64,000 bases of DNA from Ictalurus punctatus (taxonomy: Eukaryota > Chordata > Actinopteri > Siluriformes > Ictaluridae): positions 13,269,100-13,333,099 of the forward strand of contig NC_030422.2 in NCBI RefSeq assembly GCF_001660625.3. Reading direction: 5' to 3'. How positions within the stretch are numbered: the first letter of the stretch is position 1; each line of letters begins with the position of its first letter. Below the pieces are notes generated by a model, which had not been told where the DNA came from, searched no databases, and worked only from the letters and a program-made list of their open reading frames with translations. The position numbers were made by a program, and so were the translations under genes. Below, piece after piece: positions 50,055 through 61,594 of the stretch.

Positions 50055-50275
50055 ACTTTATTTAAACTCTAGAGCCTGTTGTGTGTGAAAATCCCAAGAG
50101 ATCAGCAGTTTCTGAAACAGGCCCATCTAGCACCAGCATCCACACCACAGTCAAAGTCACAGAAATCTTTTCTTCTTAGATGTGAACATTAACTGAAGCT
50201 CTTGACCTTTATCTGCATGATTGTGCTGTTAGATGACTGCATTTTTTATTAGGTGTACTTGTAGTAGGAACATTG
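50055..50275. repeat. fish MITE-like fragment
   Basis: It contains GAGATCAGCAGTTTCTGAAA, CAAAGTCACAGAAATC, GATGTGAACATTAACTGAAG and ends ATTAGGTGTACTTG, a widespread fish repeat pattern whose terminus (GGTGTACCTAATAAAGT) also appears at 23328. Confidence 0.45.
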
Positions 50276-50459
50276 CATTCGGGGTATTGGTTCTCAAGAC
50301 TGGAGTTGAGAACCCCTCACATACAGAGGCCTGAGTGTCTTACAATCCTAAAATGACCACTTTAGGATTCTATGGGTGAAAATATAGCATGGGATTAGAA
50401 AAAGATTTTCCCTAGTACACTGTAACAAAAAAAGGATTAAAAGTGTCTATTCATGACAA

Positions 50460-50822
50460 TTATTCATTCATTCATCTTCAGTAAACTAAGCCGGAAGTTA
50501 TCCCATTGGATCCAGGGCCTATTGCAGGAACAGTGTGTACAGGGCAGGCTTAAACCCTGGATCAGAGGCCAGAGCAAAATACACACACACACATTCACAC
50601 ACTCATTCACACCGAGGGACAATTCAGAGTACCCAATCCACTTACATAAATGTTTTATGGGAAGTGGAAGGAAAAAGCAGAAATCCCAGAAGAAACCTCC
50701 CCACACATGGGGAGAACATGTGAAGATCCGCATAGACAGTAACCTAAGCTCTGGATCAAACTGGGAACCCTGGAACTGTGAGCTGGAGCAGTGTTACCTG
50801 CTATACCACTGTGCCAACAAAA
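50460..50822 (-). mobile_element. older tRNA-derived SINE (second subfamily)
   Basis: On the minus strand it begins GTTGGCACAGTGGTATAGC, then has a box B-like GGTTCCCAGTTTGATCC, and the body matches the shape of the other SINEs but is much more diverged. It ends in an ATTCATTC run. Confidence 0.6.
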
Positions 50823-51366
50823 CAATGATGGCAACATTAACACAATCACTGTTATTAATTCTACTTAAGTTTGTGTTTGTTTGTTTAATATCCATTATCT
50901 GTGTTTAATCACCATGAAAAGATTTTATTTATTTTTGTGTTTATTTATTTATTTTTCAAGTATAATAGATTGGCTAGACCTAAACAGACAGACAAAGAAA
51001 AGTGCAGTGTAGGAGTTTCCAGAGTAACCTCTTCCAAACTGGCCCAAATAAAAAAATCAATCTAGATGAATATGTCATGTCACCCCCTGGTGTGCAGCCA
51101 ATCTCTGTCAACCAAATCCTTCCTGCATAATATTATGAAGGTCTTATTCTTTAGCGGAGTTTTTTTTTTTTTCATTGCTTTTCACACCTGTGAAAGAAGA
51201 CATTGGGTTTTCAGCTACTGGCATCCGTTGTTTTTGTGAGTATAAATCTTGCTTCGTGAATGATTACTTGTGAATAATTTTGGTCTCACTGTATTAGTAT
51301 ATGATGGGTTTGGCTTTTTTCCAACTTCATCATTCTCCCTTTTTCATTTCAGGAGGCATTTGTACT

Positions 51367-51430
51367 ATGCACAGTTCAATCTTGTATAAAATGATTTTAT
51401 ATTTTTTCCTCCTGCTGTGCACATCTGTTG
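51367..51430 (+). CDS. nitr: NITR-like gene C exon 1 (signal peptide)
   Basis: 64 nt from ATG to a GTAAG donor; a second in-frame Met at codon 9 could also start a shorter leader. Confidence 0.8.
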
Positions 51431-52756
51431 GTAAGTAGACTTAGATATTAGGTTTCACTGTTAAATATATACAAGTTCAGTTATTATAGGTATTTTATAA
51501 CATGTAGGCGAAGAGATTGGTGTCTTCGTAGTGATTAATGATTTTATTTATTGTTGTTTTTTTGGTGGGGGGTTTACTCCAGATTGTTTATACATTGAAG
51601 AGGAGGTTTGGCAGGAGCCACTAACAATCGCTGAGGATGGAGGCAGTGTTAAGCTAACGTGTCTATATACAAAACAGCGAACGACCACAATTATATGGCT
51701 CAGACAAAAGCTTGGAGAGAAGCCATATGTAGTTGCTACATCATATCAGCTTCAACCTGCACAGTATTATAACATATTTGAAAAGAACGTCCGCTTTAAT
51801 GCAAGAATCGGCCCTTCCAGTTTTAATCTGAGCATCTCAAACATAAAACTATCAGACTCAGCTACTTACTACTGCGCTGTCACGTTTCTTTATGAAATAA
51901 CATTCGGACAAGGCACCGTTCTAATCGTGAAAGGTAAGAAGCTTTAACAAGTTTAGTAATGGATGACATTTTCAAAGAAAGGTACACTGCTTTACTGTGC
52001 TATCGTTTGTTTATAAATGCAACTGCTCGGTCAGAAACATATTTATATTTAATAGTATGCTAGTGTGATAATAAAATATTTGGAGAGATTCATCATTTAA
52101 TAATCATTTAGCCATTTATGTCGATGTATTATATCAACTGCAAAAACTATATGCTGTCTTATTAGCTGAATTTTGTGCATTTGTTCTGTCTTAAGATCAA
52201 TCATTAAAAAAACGGACACATGTCCAGCAGGACATGGTTGAGATGGTTGAGCCAGGAGACTCTGTGACTCAGTGTACGATCGTCACTGATCGCTGTGCAG
52301 GAGATCACAATGTGCACTGGTTCAGACACGGCTTAGGAGACTCTCAATCAGGAATCATTTACACTCAAGGACAAAGCAGTGGTCAGTGTGAGAAAAGCTT
52401 CAATGCTAGTTCTTCTTCACAGACGTGTGTTTACAGCCTTCCCAAGAACCTCAGGGTCTCTGATGCTGGAACCTACTACTGTGCTGTGGTTGCATGTGGA
52501 GAGATACTGTTTGGGAATGAAGCTAAGCGGAATATCAAAGGTGAACCACTCCTTTAAGTGTCGAACACTGACTATTTCAATGATTTGTATAAATTGCTTA
52601 AAATGAACTATGCAAACAAGACTTATTCGCTTTTTTTTTCCTTTTGCAGATGCGCATTTTCAGATTGAGGTTTTAGTCCTTCTCTCCATCATAAGATCAG
52701 CTGTGCTTCTCCTCATTTTTATTATTTGTCTACTCTGTACCTATATAGGTCATTAA
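51367..52756 (+). CDS. nitr: activating NITR-like receptor C (two V-type domains, TM arginine)
   Basis: Four exons: 51367-51430 (signal), 51583-51933 (V), 52196-52540 (second V-type domain) and 52650-52756 (transmembrane). All are phase 1, giving 288 residues. The leader is MHSSILYKMILYFFLLLCTS. Domain 1 (22-138) has VKLTC, IIWLRQKLGEKPYVV, SDSATYYCAV and the J-like FGQGTVLIV. Domain 2 (139-253) has DRCAGDHNVHWFRH and YYCAVVACG but ends FGNEAKRNI, a decayed J motif, and lacks one residue before its first cysteine (VTQC). The membrane segment (about 259-284) has arginine 269 (LLSIIRSAVLLL). It ends TYIGH with almost no tail, so signalling would need a partner. It shares layout with gene B but the V domains are clearly diverged, so it is not a recent copy. 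Confidence 0.83.
51583..51933 (+). CDS. nitr: NITR-like gene C exon 2 (V domain with J-like end)
   Basis: 351 nt, acceptor TACTCCAG, donor GTAAG. An intact V fold with FGQGTVLIV. Confidence 0.9.
52196..52540 (+). CDS. nitr: NITR-like gene C exon 3 (second V-type domain)
   Basis: 345 nt, acceptor CTTAAG, donor GTGAAC. It has an unusual basic start (SLKKRTH) and a decayed J-like end. Confidence 0.86.
52650..52756 (+). CDS. nitr: NITR-like gene C exon 4 (transmembrane, stop)
   Basis: 107 nt after TTTTGCAG, ending TAA at 52754-52756; membrane arginine, five residues or so beyond the membrane. Confidence 0.83.
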
Positions 52757-52861
52757 CCAAAGGACTTTTCCTTCAGCCTGTATTTGTAAAGCTGTATGAC
52801 TATGCTTATGATTTTTTACAAATCATTGTAAGGTTAAGTTGACTTCTAAGTTCGACTTCTT

Positions 52862-52938
52862 TGCTTGTATTTTCTCAATTGAAAGTTGCTTTGGATAAAA
52901 GCGTCTGCTAAATGAATAAATGTAAATGTAAATGTAAG
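52862..52938 (+). mobile_element. LINE/SINE 3' tail downstream of NITR-like gene C
   Basis: TTGGATAAAAGCGTCTGCTA followed by ATGAATAAATGTAAATG, a very common 3' tail of fish retroposons. It holds an AATAAA (52915-52920), 159 bases after the gene C stop. Confidence 0.7.
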
Positions 52939-52939
52939 T

Positions 52940-53859
52940 TTGTTTTCCTTTCCTCATAATCTCATTTAATATTTACTAAGGGAAAAAAAATCATGCTATA
53001 ATTTAAATGATTGATACATGTTTTATTCATCATTCATCAAGAATGAAGTATTATATACTTTATCTTTTAGAAAAAAACATCAACATAAACCTGATTACTG
53101 CAAGTATTAAATGATGTTGTACACATTTATGCTAACTATTAATGACTATTAAAAGTCATAAAAAATACCTAGCAAATCACCAAATTGCTAAGAATTACAT
53201 GCAGAGTTGTAATGGCTTATAAATCCGACCATCAAAGAAAATTTTACCAGCCTATAACTCCTATAATATGTTATGTTGGAAGATAAATTATTTTTTCAAT
53301 TTGTTTTTGTAAATAAGCTGAAATGTTTTGAAAATCAAGCTTAAATATTTGAAGAATTGAGATGAAATATTTAAAGAGTTATGCTGAAATATTGTAAGAA
53401 TTAAGCTGAAATATTTGTGAATACATTTATAACCCACTTAATATATGTTTTTCTGCTGATTTTTCACTGCAATTAAAAATCTTTGATGTTGTTGAATGAA
53501 AAAATCCAAAGAAATATTCGAACATCAAATAACTAGTTTAACACAGACTTTGGAACACCAAGATATTTTGTTGTCTTGGTGAGAGTTCTTCTGTATGTGC
53601 ATTATTTGTGCTTCAATAACAATTTTATCCTGGTCAGTGAAGCCTATCCATGGAACTCTGAACAAGAACATGATCTTTCTTATTGTGACAAAGACACACA
53701 GTAGATTTACAAAAAGTTTCACAATTACACTTAATGAAACCACTCTAAAAAGAGGTTTCAATGAGATTTCAGTTGGGGAATTTCCCAAATTTGAACACAT
53801 TGGTCTGCATCTTCTGGATAATCAGTCCGTTTTTATGGTGGAGCTCAGAGGTTTTTATG

Positions 53860-53922
<63 letters not shown>

Positions 53923-53932
53923 GTTGTTGTTG

Positions 53933-53976
<44 letters not shown>

Positions 53977-54777
53977 GCTGTTTATTTAATCTGCATAGAT
54001 CTGTATATTTTACAAGGCTATTGAATTCCTTTGAACATATTCAGCTTGTGTCAGCCTCAAGTTTGAAGCTTGTGGTTTTGTCATTACCACTGCGCCAGCA
54101 AATTCTGAATGTCACATCCGCTATTTCGGCACTCCACCTGCGTCAATGTGGATAAGTTCATTTGACCAGCATAAATGTTTGCACAAATGGCTGCAGTTAG
54201 CACTTTTCTTTGTCAGCATATAGTCAGGGTTTTTTTTTTCCCGCCCTAAAACTTAGTTAATCCATTTGGGTTGTGGTGTCAGTTGGAAAATACCTGAAAC
54301 CTGATTTGTAGTTTTGCAGCTCATATACTGTATGAAAATACATATATGGATAAAAAAAGATTTCTGCAATAATATTGCTTTAGGATTCACAAACTCTGCC
54401 TGAACACAACTAATTATAAATATATTGCTATTCAGTGCTGAGAACATGATTGTACGTGCCTCACTTATAAGCAGTTTGGATTAAAGCATCAGACAAGTGT
54501 AAGTGGAACATGATTTAATACAAATAAATGGTTTCTTGTAAAATACGAATACAAAGAATTATTATTTCCAATTATACCAAATATATTGATTATTGATATC
54601 CATCTGAATGCATTTTACAGTAAATATTCAAAAGCTTTACAGTATGCTGCTAGGAACAAAATGAATCCTTGTAGAATTTATTATATGTGTAATTATTTAC
54701 ATGTACTGTATGAACTCCAGTCTCTAATTCAGACAGCCCATGTTGAGCTATAACTGGCCATAAAGATGGCCAATAAA
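52940..54777. other. no gene recognised
   Basis: AT-rich, with the (ATT)n(GTT)n(ATT)n run at 53858-53976. Around 53330-53420 a short GAAATATTT-type word is repeated. No coding exon visible. Confidence 0.5.
53858..53976. repeat. (ATT)n(GTT)n(ATT)n microsatellite
   Basis: About 118 bases of triplets. Confidence 0.97.
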
Positions 54778-54904
54778 TGCAACCCCAATTCTGAAAAAGG
54801 TGGGAAAGTATGGAAAATGCTAATGAAAACAAAGAGAAGTTATTTGTAAATATACTTTGATTTGTATTTAAAGAAAAAAAATGTATAAAGACAAGGCATT
54901 TGAT

Positions 54905-54935
<31 letters not shown>

Positions 54936-55338
54936 GAACATTTATTTTGAAATTGATGCATACAACGTGGTTGTGAGTGCTGTGAATAGGATGCAGGTGT
55001 GCATGATTAGAGTCAATGTGAGTGTTCTGGGAATTGCAGTCCATGGCGGCCATGTTTGTAAGCCGCCATGCAGGATGGGAAATGTGACGTGATGTGACAA
55101 GAAATAAAAGGTGATGTAAAACAGGTGAGGCAATTGTCTTATCATAGTATATAAGGATCCTCCAAAAAAAGGCCTAGTCCTTAAAGAGCAAGGATTCACT
55201 TAAATTCACAAAGTAAAACATCAAACAATGTGTATTCAATGTAGTACAGGGTGAACTGAATTTTCAAATGATTCTTTTTGCTTGTTTTTTTTTTGGATTT
55301 ACCATACTGTCCCAAATTTTTCGGAATTGGGGTTGTAT
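54778..55338. mobile_element. MITE with Tc1/mariner-type inverted ends
   Basis: The left end is CAACCCCAATTCTGAAAAAG and the right end, in reverse, is CAACCCCAATTCCGAAAAAT; both continue into a GGGA.AGTATGG word. About 560 bp, no transposase. Confidence 0.75.
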
Positions 55339-55339
55339 G

Positions 55340-57595
55340 CTGTCTTTATGTCAGCATGCTCTGCTGGTTCATATGGCAAGTTGCACAAATTGTTTATCAA
55401 TCCATAAGATTGTTGTTTTGTGTGGTTTCTAAAGTGTCTGTTTCTGTCCTGTTTGTGAATCACATTAAACTGTGACTAATTTCAGATTGACTTCCAATCT
55501 TTTGCAGGAGTGCCACATTAGCAGAACTACCTCATTGTGAAGTCTCCCTGCATTTACAGGCAGAGACAGGATGTACAATTTTTTGATTGCAGAGGCCCAA
55601 TATTTTGACAACCCCTAAGACAAAGTGTACATTTACCCACTTCCAGAGCTTGCTTTCCCACTTCAATATATTACTTGTGATTTTTGTGGTCCCTTAGTGG
55701 TTGACATAAAACAGCACTGTGGTGATATTGGTCTACACTAGTTGGTTATGATCTTCCTCTCTCAGTGCAAATGTTTTGACTTGCATGTAGAGAATGTTGA
55801 TATGTTGGAGCCTTGTTGGGATAGGAAGTATCTGGCATTACAGTTTCCCTCTTTGCAGGAAAATACATGGACCTTATCAATGCTTTACGATGAGTGCACA
55901 TGCTTTTGTCACTACTACTGTACATTCACAAACAGACATGCCTTCATGATATCACTGATGGGATCTGAGCATTCAGTCAACCCTGAAACAGTCAGAGGTA
56001 CAACATCCCCCATTTTTCATTACTGGAGTTGACGATATGAGCATCTGAGCCAGATGCAGGATGTCACTCCATTAATGTGAAAGCAAAGGAATCACCTGTG
56101 TACCACAATAACTTGAAAATGGTCTCTGGTCACAAACCAATCATGTTTGTTGACCACATTCATCACATACTGTTTGATAAGCGTAACATAGCATATGAAA
56201 CAGTAGCAGTTTAAGAACCAATGTAGGTTTCTTAGATAGATTCTGCCTCTTTTATTTATGATGCAAAATAGCTTGAAAGGAAACTAGCTTGGTGATCTCT
56301 ATTAGCTATTTCCCTAGTAGCAACTGTACTATTGCAGTCAATATAGACAGTTTGCGCTGGTCCCCTGTGTTTACTAATGTTTGACATTTGAGTATTTTCA
56401 GAATAAGATTCACTGAAAGTAAATTATGCCCAGGAAGCATGGTCACACCCTGATCTGTCATAAAACCCCTTTAGTGGCACCAGCATGGCCTGCAGTACCG
56501 TATATCCCTCTGAAACTCCATCAATCCAGATTTCTTTTCGCAAGGGCTGTGCTACTGTAAAAGACAGATGAGCTGCTTTAAATCATGAAAAAATGTTAAT
56601 TTTAACTTAAAAGTTGTGATCGGTAGTGTTTGACAAAATACTTCTACAAGAATTGTACAAATAATGCTTCCTCCTTCTGGCCTGTGTAAGGCATGTACTG
56701 TTGTAGTTAGTTCAGGATAACTGAGCAGATATCAGACAGGTAAGGTAAGGGTTGTTTTTTTTGTAAGGTTCAGTGGACCCTGTAACTTCCAACAGACTTC
56801 TTTATCAAAGAGGTCTTGGATAGCCATTATTTTTCAGCAATGTGTTAGGATGTATGAAGGTTTAACCTTTCATAAGTATATAACTACTAGAGGATATGTC
56901 ATAGCACCTCATATGCACAGTATATTATTCATTCACTGTACTGATGATTTTATACATGTTGGTTTTTTGCAATAATTATTGTTTGCTTATGATAATGATA
57001 ATGATAATGAGTCTTTATTGGTTACATATACAGTAGAATTATATGTTATAATTGTATGTTAAGAACTAGGTTTCCATATTTAGCACAACACAGGCTGTGA
57101 CCATCTTAAAATCTCTTGGACATGTGTCCTCCATGTTTTCTTGCCCAGAGTGACAGGGTTCCTGTAAAACGGTCACATTGGCAGCATAAGCATAAAAAAG
57201 CAGGTCAAAAAACCCACACACTGAGGTGTGAAGGACTTTAGCCTTCCTTGAGCTAAGCTTTTCCAACCTCTGAGAAAGACTGATGCATCAACAAAAAAAA
57301 CCCCACAAAGGCGACAAGAGTTTCACACTTTCAGTGAAAAAAAGTCATTGTGTTGTTAAACAACCAGACAATCTAATAAAAAAACATTACTAAAACACCT
57401 TAATGTATTCCACAGATATTATAATTTCCTTCTACATTAACTTTATACATGTATATATTTCTTTTCTTTTTTTTTAAAACATTGACTTTTTATAAGCATT
57501 TTATTTTTCAAGCATCATCAAATTCATTCTCACATCAAGAAATTTCTTGCACACATACTTCATAAATATATAGCTCTAAAAATGATGAGAAAGTA
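55340..57595. other. no gene recognised
   Basis: Mostly unique-looking DNA of more balanced base content than its neighbours. Open frames at 55742-56032 and 57066-57266 show no family motif or splice context I can support. A GATAAT run lies at 56990-57009. Confidence 0.45.
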
Positions 57596-58380
57596 ATACA
57601 CCAATCAGCCATAGCATTAAAACCACCTGCTTAATATTATGTAGGTCCCCCTGATGCCACCAACAGCTCTGACCCGTCAAGGCATAGACTCCACAAGACC
57701 TCTGAAAGTGTGCTGTGGTATCTGGCACCAAGACAGCAGATACTCAACTGGATTGAGATCTGGGGAATTTGAAGGATAAGTCAACACCTTGAACACTTTG
57801 TCATGTTCCTCAAACCATTTCTGAACAATTTTTGCAGTGTGGCAGGGAGCATTATCCTGCTGAAAGAGGCCACTGCCATTAAGGAATACTGTTGCCATTA
57901 AGGGGTGTACTTGGTCTGTATCACTGTTTAGGTAGGTAGTATGTGTTGGTGTTCGGTGGTGGACAGAGGTCAGCATGGGAACTCTGACCGGCCTGCAGCT
58001 ACACAGCCCCATATACAGCAAGTTGTGATGCACTGTGTGTTCTGACACCTTTCTATCTTAGCCATACCCATGACCCTGTCACCGGTTCACCGGTTGTCCT
58101 TTCTTGGATCACTTTTGGTAGGTACTAATCACTGCATGCCGGGAACACCCCACAAGACCTGCAGTTTTGAAGATGCCCTGACCCAGTCATCTAGTCATCA
58201 CAATCTGGCCCGTTTGTTGGTGGCATCTAGTCATTCATATCCTTACTCTTGCCCATTTTCCCTGCTTCCAGAACTGAGTGTTCCCTATCCCACACTTTGA
58301 TAGGTTTCATTGTATTGAGATAATCAATGTTATTCACGTCATTTGTCAGTGGTTTTAATGGTATGGCTAATTGGTGTATA
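57596..58380 (-). mobile_element. decayed Tc1/mariner element, copy 2
   Basis: Same family as 430-1428. The left end is ACACCAATCAGCCATAGCAT and the right end ATGGCTAATTGGTGTATA is its inverted copy. On the minus strand 58048-57677 gives FQQDNAPCHTAKIVQKWFE and later YPSNSPDLNPVEYL, a Tc1 transposase DDE region, with the rest deleted. Confidence 0.82.
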
Positions 58381-58384
58381 GTCT

Positions 58385-60125
58385 AGTTATAAGAGAATCA
58401 ATTTGATTTAACAGCACAATCTGAACAGCGGATTTGGCAGGACTATGCCAAGTAAAATAGGTAGAAGTGCCATATGCACTGAAGATTTTGTGATAAAACT
58501 AGTAAACATGATAACATTTTATTTGAAAATATGAATCTAGAGTATGTGAGCAGTAAAGTGGGGAATCTAGAACATTTTCTATGTTTGTGTGAAGTAAAAA
58601 TACAGAGAAATACCAAAAAGATCAATCTAAATTGTCATTTGTGTATGTGGGCAATAAAGTGAAGGTCAAAACATTTTTGTGTATGGGACATCATGGTGCT
58701 TTATAAGGGAGACAGTGGCAGAACAATCTTGAAAAAAATATACCAAACCAGAGACCCTGAAAACCACAAGAGACACATACCGAGTAAACCAATGCTATGC
58801 ACTGCTGCTCTCTACTGCTGACCGAATGAATGACATTCACTATGCAGCGTCACCCTTCAGTGTTTTCTAGTCCTATTTCAGATTTGAAATAATAAAATAC
58901 TCTTTCATTTGTTCCAGATTTTAGTTTCTTTTGCAAACTAAACAGATCTTGTAACTTGAGATTCACAGAAATGCAGGTTTTCCATTCCAGACAGCAGGAA
59001 AATTCAGATTACTTACACACTAAAAATATCCTGAATAAAGTTCAGATTTGATGGAGCTTACATATACATTTACATTTAGATCACTGAACAAATACACTTA
59101 TTCAGAAGTGTTTGTTTTCTCTATGAAATACACATCCTTGTGTTAATTCATTAGGTCTAAAGCCTTGTTTATATTGCACTGACAGATGCCAACCAACACC
59201 AACAACAATAAGTTTATTGGGATATATTCTGTCAAAACTGTCACGTACACACTGCCCCAACAGACACCAACAAACTTTTTCATGAATAGTCAGACTAGTT
59301 TAAAAATGAGTGAGAGAATACCATCAAAATAAAACCCTGCTGGTGGAGGTTAATGCAACATGAAAAAAAAGTAAGACAAGGGATTTTTAACAGAAGTGTT
59401 AAGTGTTAAGTGCTTGGTGAAGAGGTAGGTCTTCAGACTAAATCTTGGAGGTAAACCTACTTAGCTGAGTACATGCTGTCACTAAGATCTGGCAGGAATT
59501 GTGGGATGAAGAGGAAATTTGGAAAGATATACTGAATGTATCCTGCATCAAAAACAATATTTTAAGAAAAAGTCAATTTTTCATACCTGATTTAAATTAT
59601 TAAGTGTACGCTATCGGGCAGAACTACCCAAAAGAAAGGTCAAAGAGCAGCCAAGCAATCAGACAGAGTTAGAACAGACTCATAAATAAGGACAGGGTGC
59701 TGAGTGGAGTAAATTTCATAGAATCCAAATCCAAAGAAAGTGCAGAGGCTATGCAAAAATGCTGGAAACATGATGAACATAATATAGAATTACAGAAGAA
59801 TATTTACATAACATTACATAACATGTGCATAATCCAATCCAGTAGGAAACCGCACAGTCACGGGGAGAACATGCACCGAAACTCTTAGACGTAACCTGAG
59901 TTCAGGATCGAATCAGGGGTCATGGCAGTGTTCTGCTCTGGCTGATTTCCTCTCATCTGGGCCCAGGAAGAAGTCACACAGACACCATTGTTCAGTGATT
60001 ATTGATGAAGAATGATAAATGTCAATTGGAACATGTGACAGATATAATCAAAACATCTATTACATATGTTTGAGTGATATAAGAACCACAAGACATCTAG
60101 TCTACTAGATAATGAGAGAAGAAGA
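58385..60125. other. no gene recognised
   Basis: It contains a SINE-like fragment at about 59395-59460 (GGTGAAGAGGTAGGTCTTCA) and a SINE body fragment at about 59845-59910 (CACGGGGAGAACATGCACC, AGGATCGAATCAGGG). The rest is unassigned. Confidence 0.45.
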
Positions 60126-60128
60126 AGA

Positions 60129-60129
<1 letters not shown>

Positions 60130-60205
<76 letters not shown>
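60130..60205. repeat. (GA)n microsatellite
   Basis: About 75 bases of perfect GA. Confidence 0.98.
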
Positions 60206-60207
<2 letters not shown>

Positions 60208-60578
60208 AAGAGGACAAGAGGCAGGGGGATTAGGAATGCTCAAAGCAGCACATACCAAGAACACAAAACAATTTGGTTCTGATACATTGTGACACAAGCT
60301 ACAAACTTTCAGAATTGAGACACAGAGATCATGCCTGAAACTTATCAATAATATAATATAATATATTGTAGTTATTATATAATATTTATAGAACATTCGA
60401 AAAGGGATATTCAGACATTTGAGGTTATATACATTCATTTTATTTTCATTATTCATATCCTTTTTTTGTTATGTAAGAACACTTCTTCATTTTGCCCTAC
60501 GGGTATGCAAGTGTTTGCTGAAACATTTAAAAAAAAATCTTTTATTAATCATTCATAAATGATAATTGTCTGGTGAAG

Positions 60579-60798
60579 AGGGGGCATGGTGGCTTAATGG
60601 TTAGCACATTTGCCTCGACCTCCAGGGTTGGGGGTTTGAATCCCACCTGTGTGTGCTTCGGGGGTTTCCTCCACATACTCCGGTTTCCTCTCCCAGTCCA
60701 AAAACATGCGTTGTAGGCAGATTGGCATTTCCAAAATGTCCAGAGTGTGTGGTGTGTCCCTGTGTAGGATAAGCGGCATGGAAAAAGGATGGATGGAT
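60579..60798 (+). mobile_element. tRNA-derived SINE, copy 4
   Basis: Opposite orientation to the other copies. The tRNA-like head starts at 60579 (GGTGGCTTAATGGTTAGCAC) with a box B-like GGTTTGAATCC, and the end is TAGGATAAGCGGCATGG with GGAT repeats. The flanks GTCTGGTGAAG (60568-60578) and GTCTTGTGAAG (60799-60809) agree at 10 of 11 positions. Confidence 0.82.
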
Positions 60799-60854
60799 GT
60801 CTTGTGAAGGTGCTGATGATGCTCCAGCACACAGTGCAGCTGTAGTGAGCCGCC

Positions 60855-60873
60855 AGTCCTCCAGAGGGCGCTG
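60855..60873 (+). promoter_or_regulatory. CTCF-like motif
   Basis: AGTCCTCCAGAGGGCGCTG matches about 14 of 19 positions of the usual CTCF core, including CCAG.GGGCGCT. Binding is inference. Confidence 0.35.
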
Positions 60874-60966
60874 TTAGCAAAGACACGTCATAACGCAGGC
60901 GGAAGTTGTCAAAACTCTACGGTGTTGGAGCATCGAACGTTCAAAACAGTGCTTTATTTTGAAGCT
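60874..60966 (+). promoter_or_regulatory. proximal promoter / leader of the coiled-coil gene
   Basis: Short GC-richer stretch with an ETS-type GCGGAAGT (60899-60906) and no TATA box, directly before the start codon. An in-frame upstream ATG exists at 60922. Confidence 0.35.
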
Positions 60967-61594
60967 ATGAGCCGTAAAAGAAACCATAGTTTTATTGAAA
61001 CGGGGCAGTTGTCTGACTCTCAGGCTGCACTGATGGAAAGCACAGGGCCCTCTGCTCGAGCGGAGGAGAGTTTCTGCGAGCTGGAGCTTGATGAGGAGTT
61101 GGTGTGTTCAGTGAGTGAGATCACCGAGCACCTCGGCAGGAACATCACCGTGGCGCTGGAGGAGGCCCTGTCCGAAATCCGCAAAGTAGTGAGCGCACGG
61201 ACCAGGCTCCTGAAAATGGAGCTGAGGGAGAAGACCGATGAGATCGAGCTGCTCAAAGCCCGGCTAGAGTGTGTCGCGAGTGAACCGGCCAACAGGAAAG
61301 CCGACTTCGTCCAGGCGCCGCAGAAGAGCAGCAACACTGAGCCAAAGAAAGCCAAAGCGGCCGCTCCCGCTGTCAAGAAGGAGAACATCGACGCCATCTG
61401 CGATTACCTGATGAAGGACAAGAACTCTCGCGGAGGAGGTGCTGATGTGGAGGGCGAGCGGCAGCACCAGGCCTCTCTCAGCCCCTGGACAGAGAGCGAG
61501 GACATCTTCAGCATGCTGCCCTCCGCCAGCAAGAGACTCTACGATTATGAGTGGATGTCTGGAGTGGAGCTCAACTCCACCTCTGAGTATAAAG
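60967..61594 (+). CDS. unidentified coiled-coil protein, first coding exon
   Basis: 628 nt, 209 codons plus one base, to a GTAACG donor after EYK. GC-rich with strongly biased codons, so it is very probably a true exon. It starts MSRKRNHSF; an in-frame ATG 15 codons upstream (60922) is possible but its extension looks like leader sequence. Residues about 45-105 form a leucine-rich amphipathic helix (ITEHLGRNITVALEEALSEI, then LLKMELREKTDEIELLKARL), as in a dimerising coiled coil. A basic segment (KKAKAAAPAVKKE, about 132-144) may be a nuclear signal. The last part is acidic and ends YDYEWMSGVE. The layout recalls the N-terminal leader exons of fish C2H2 zinc-finger proteins, but no zinc finger lies in the window. 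Downstream exons are outside to the right. Confidence 0.7.

Noticed and set aside
49301..50072. Three long open frames (poly-Thr, poly-Ser, poly-Val) of 230-250 codons
   Set aside because: They lie entirely in the AGT trinucleotide array; stop-free frames are expected from the repeat itself.
46212..52540. T-cell receptor or CD8 genes instead of NITR-like genes
   Set aside because: V and J-like parts are joined in one exon with no recombination signals seen, and the ITIM tail and membrane arginine fit NITRs better. Not fully excluded without a search.
55742..56032. A 96-codon plus-strand frame
   Set aside because: Cysteine-rich in places but no recognisable domain, start context or splice sites.
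60579..60660. A true tRNA gene
   Set aside because: The tRNA-like boxes are the head of a SINE with target-site duplications and have no credible full cloverleaf.
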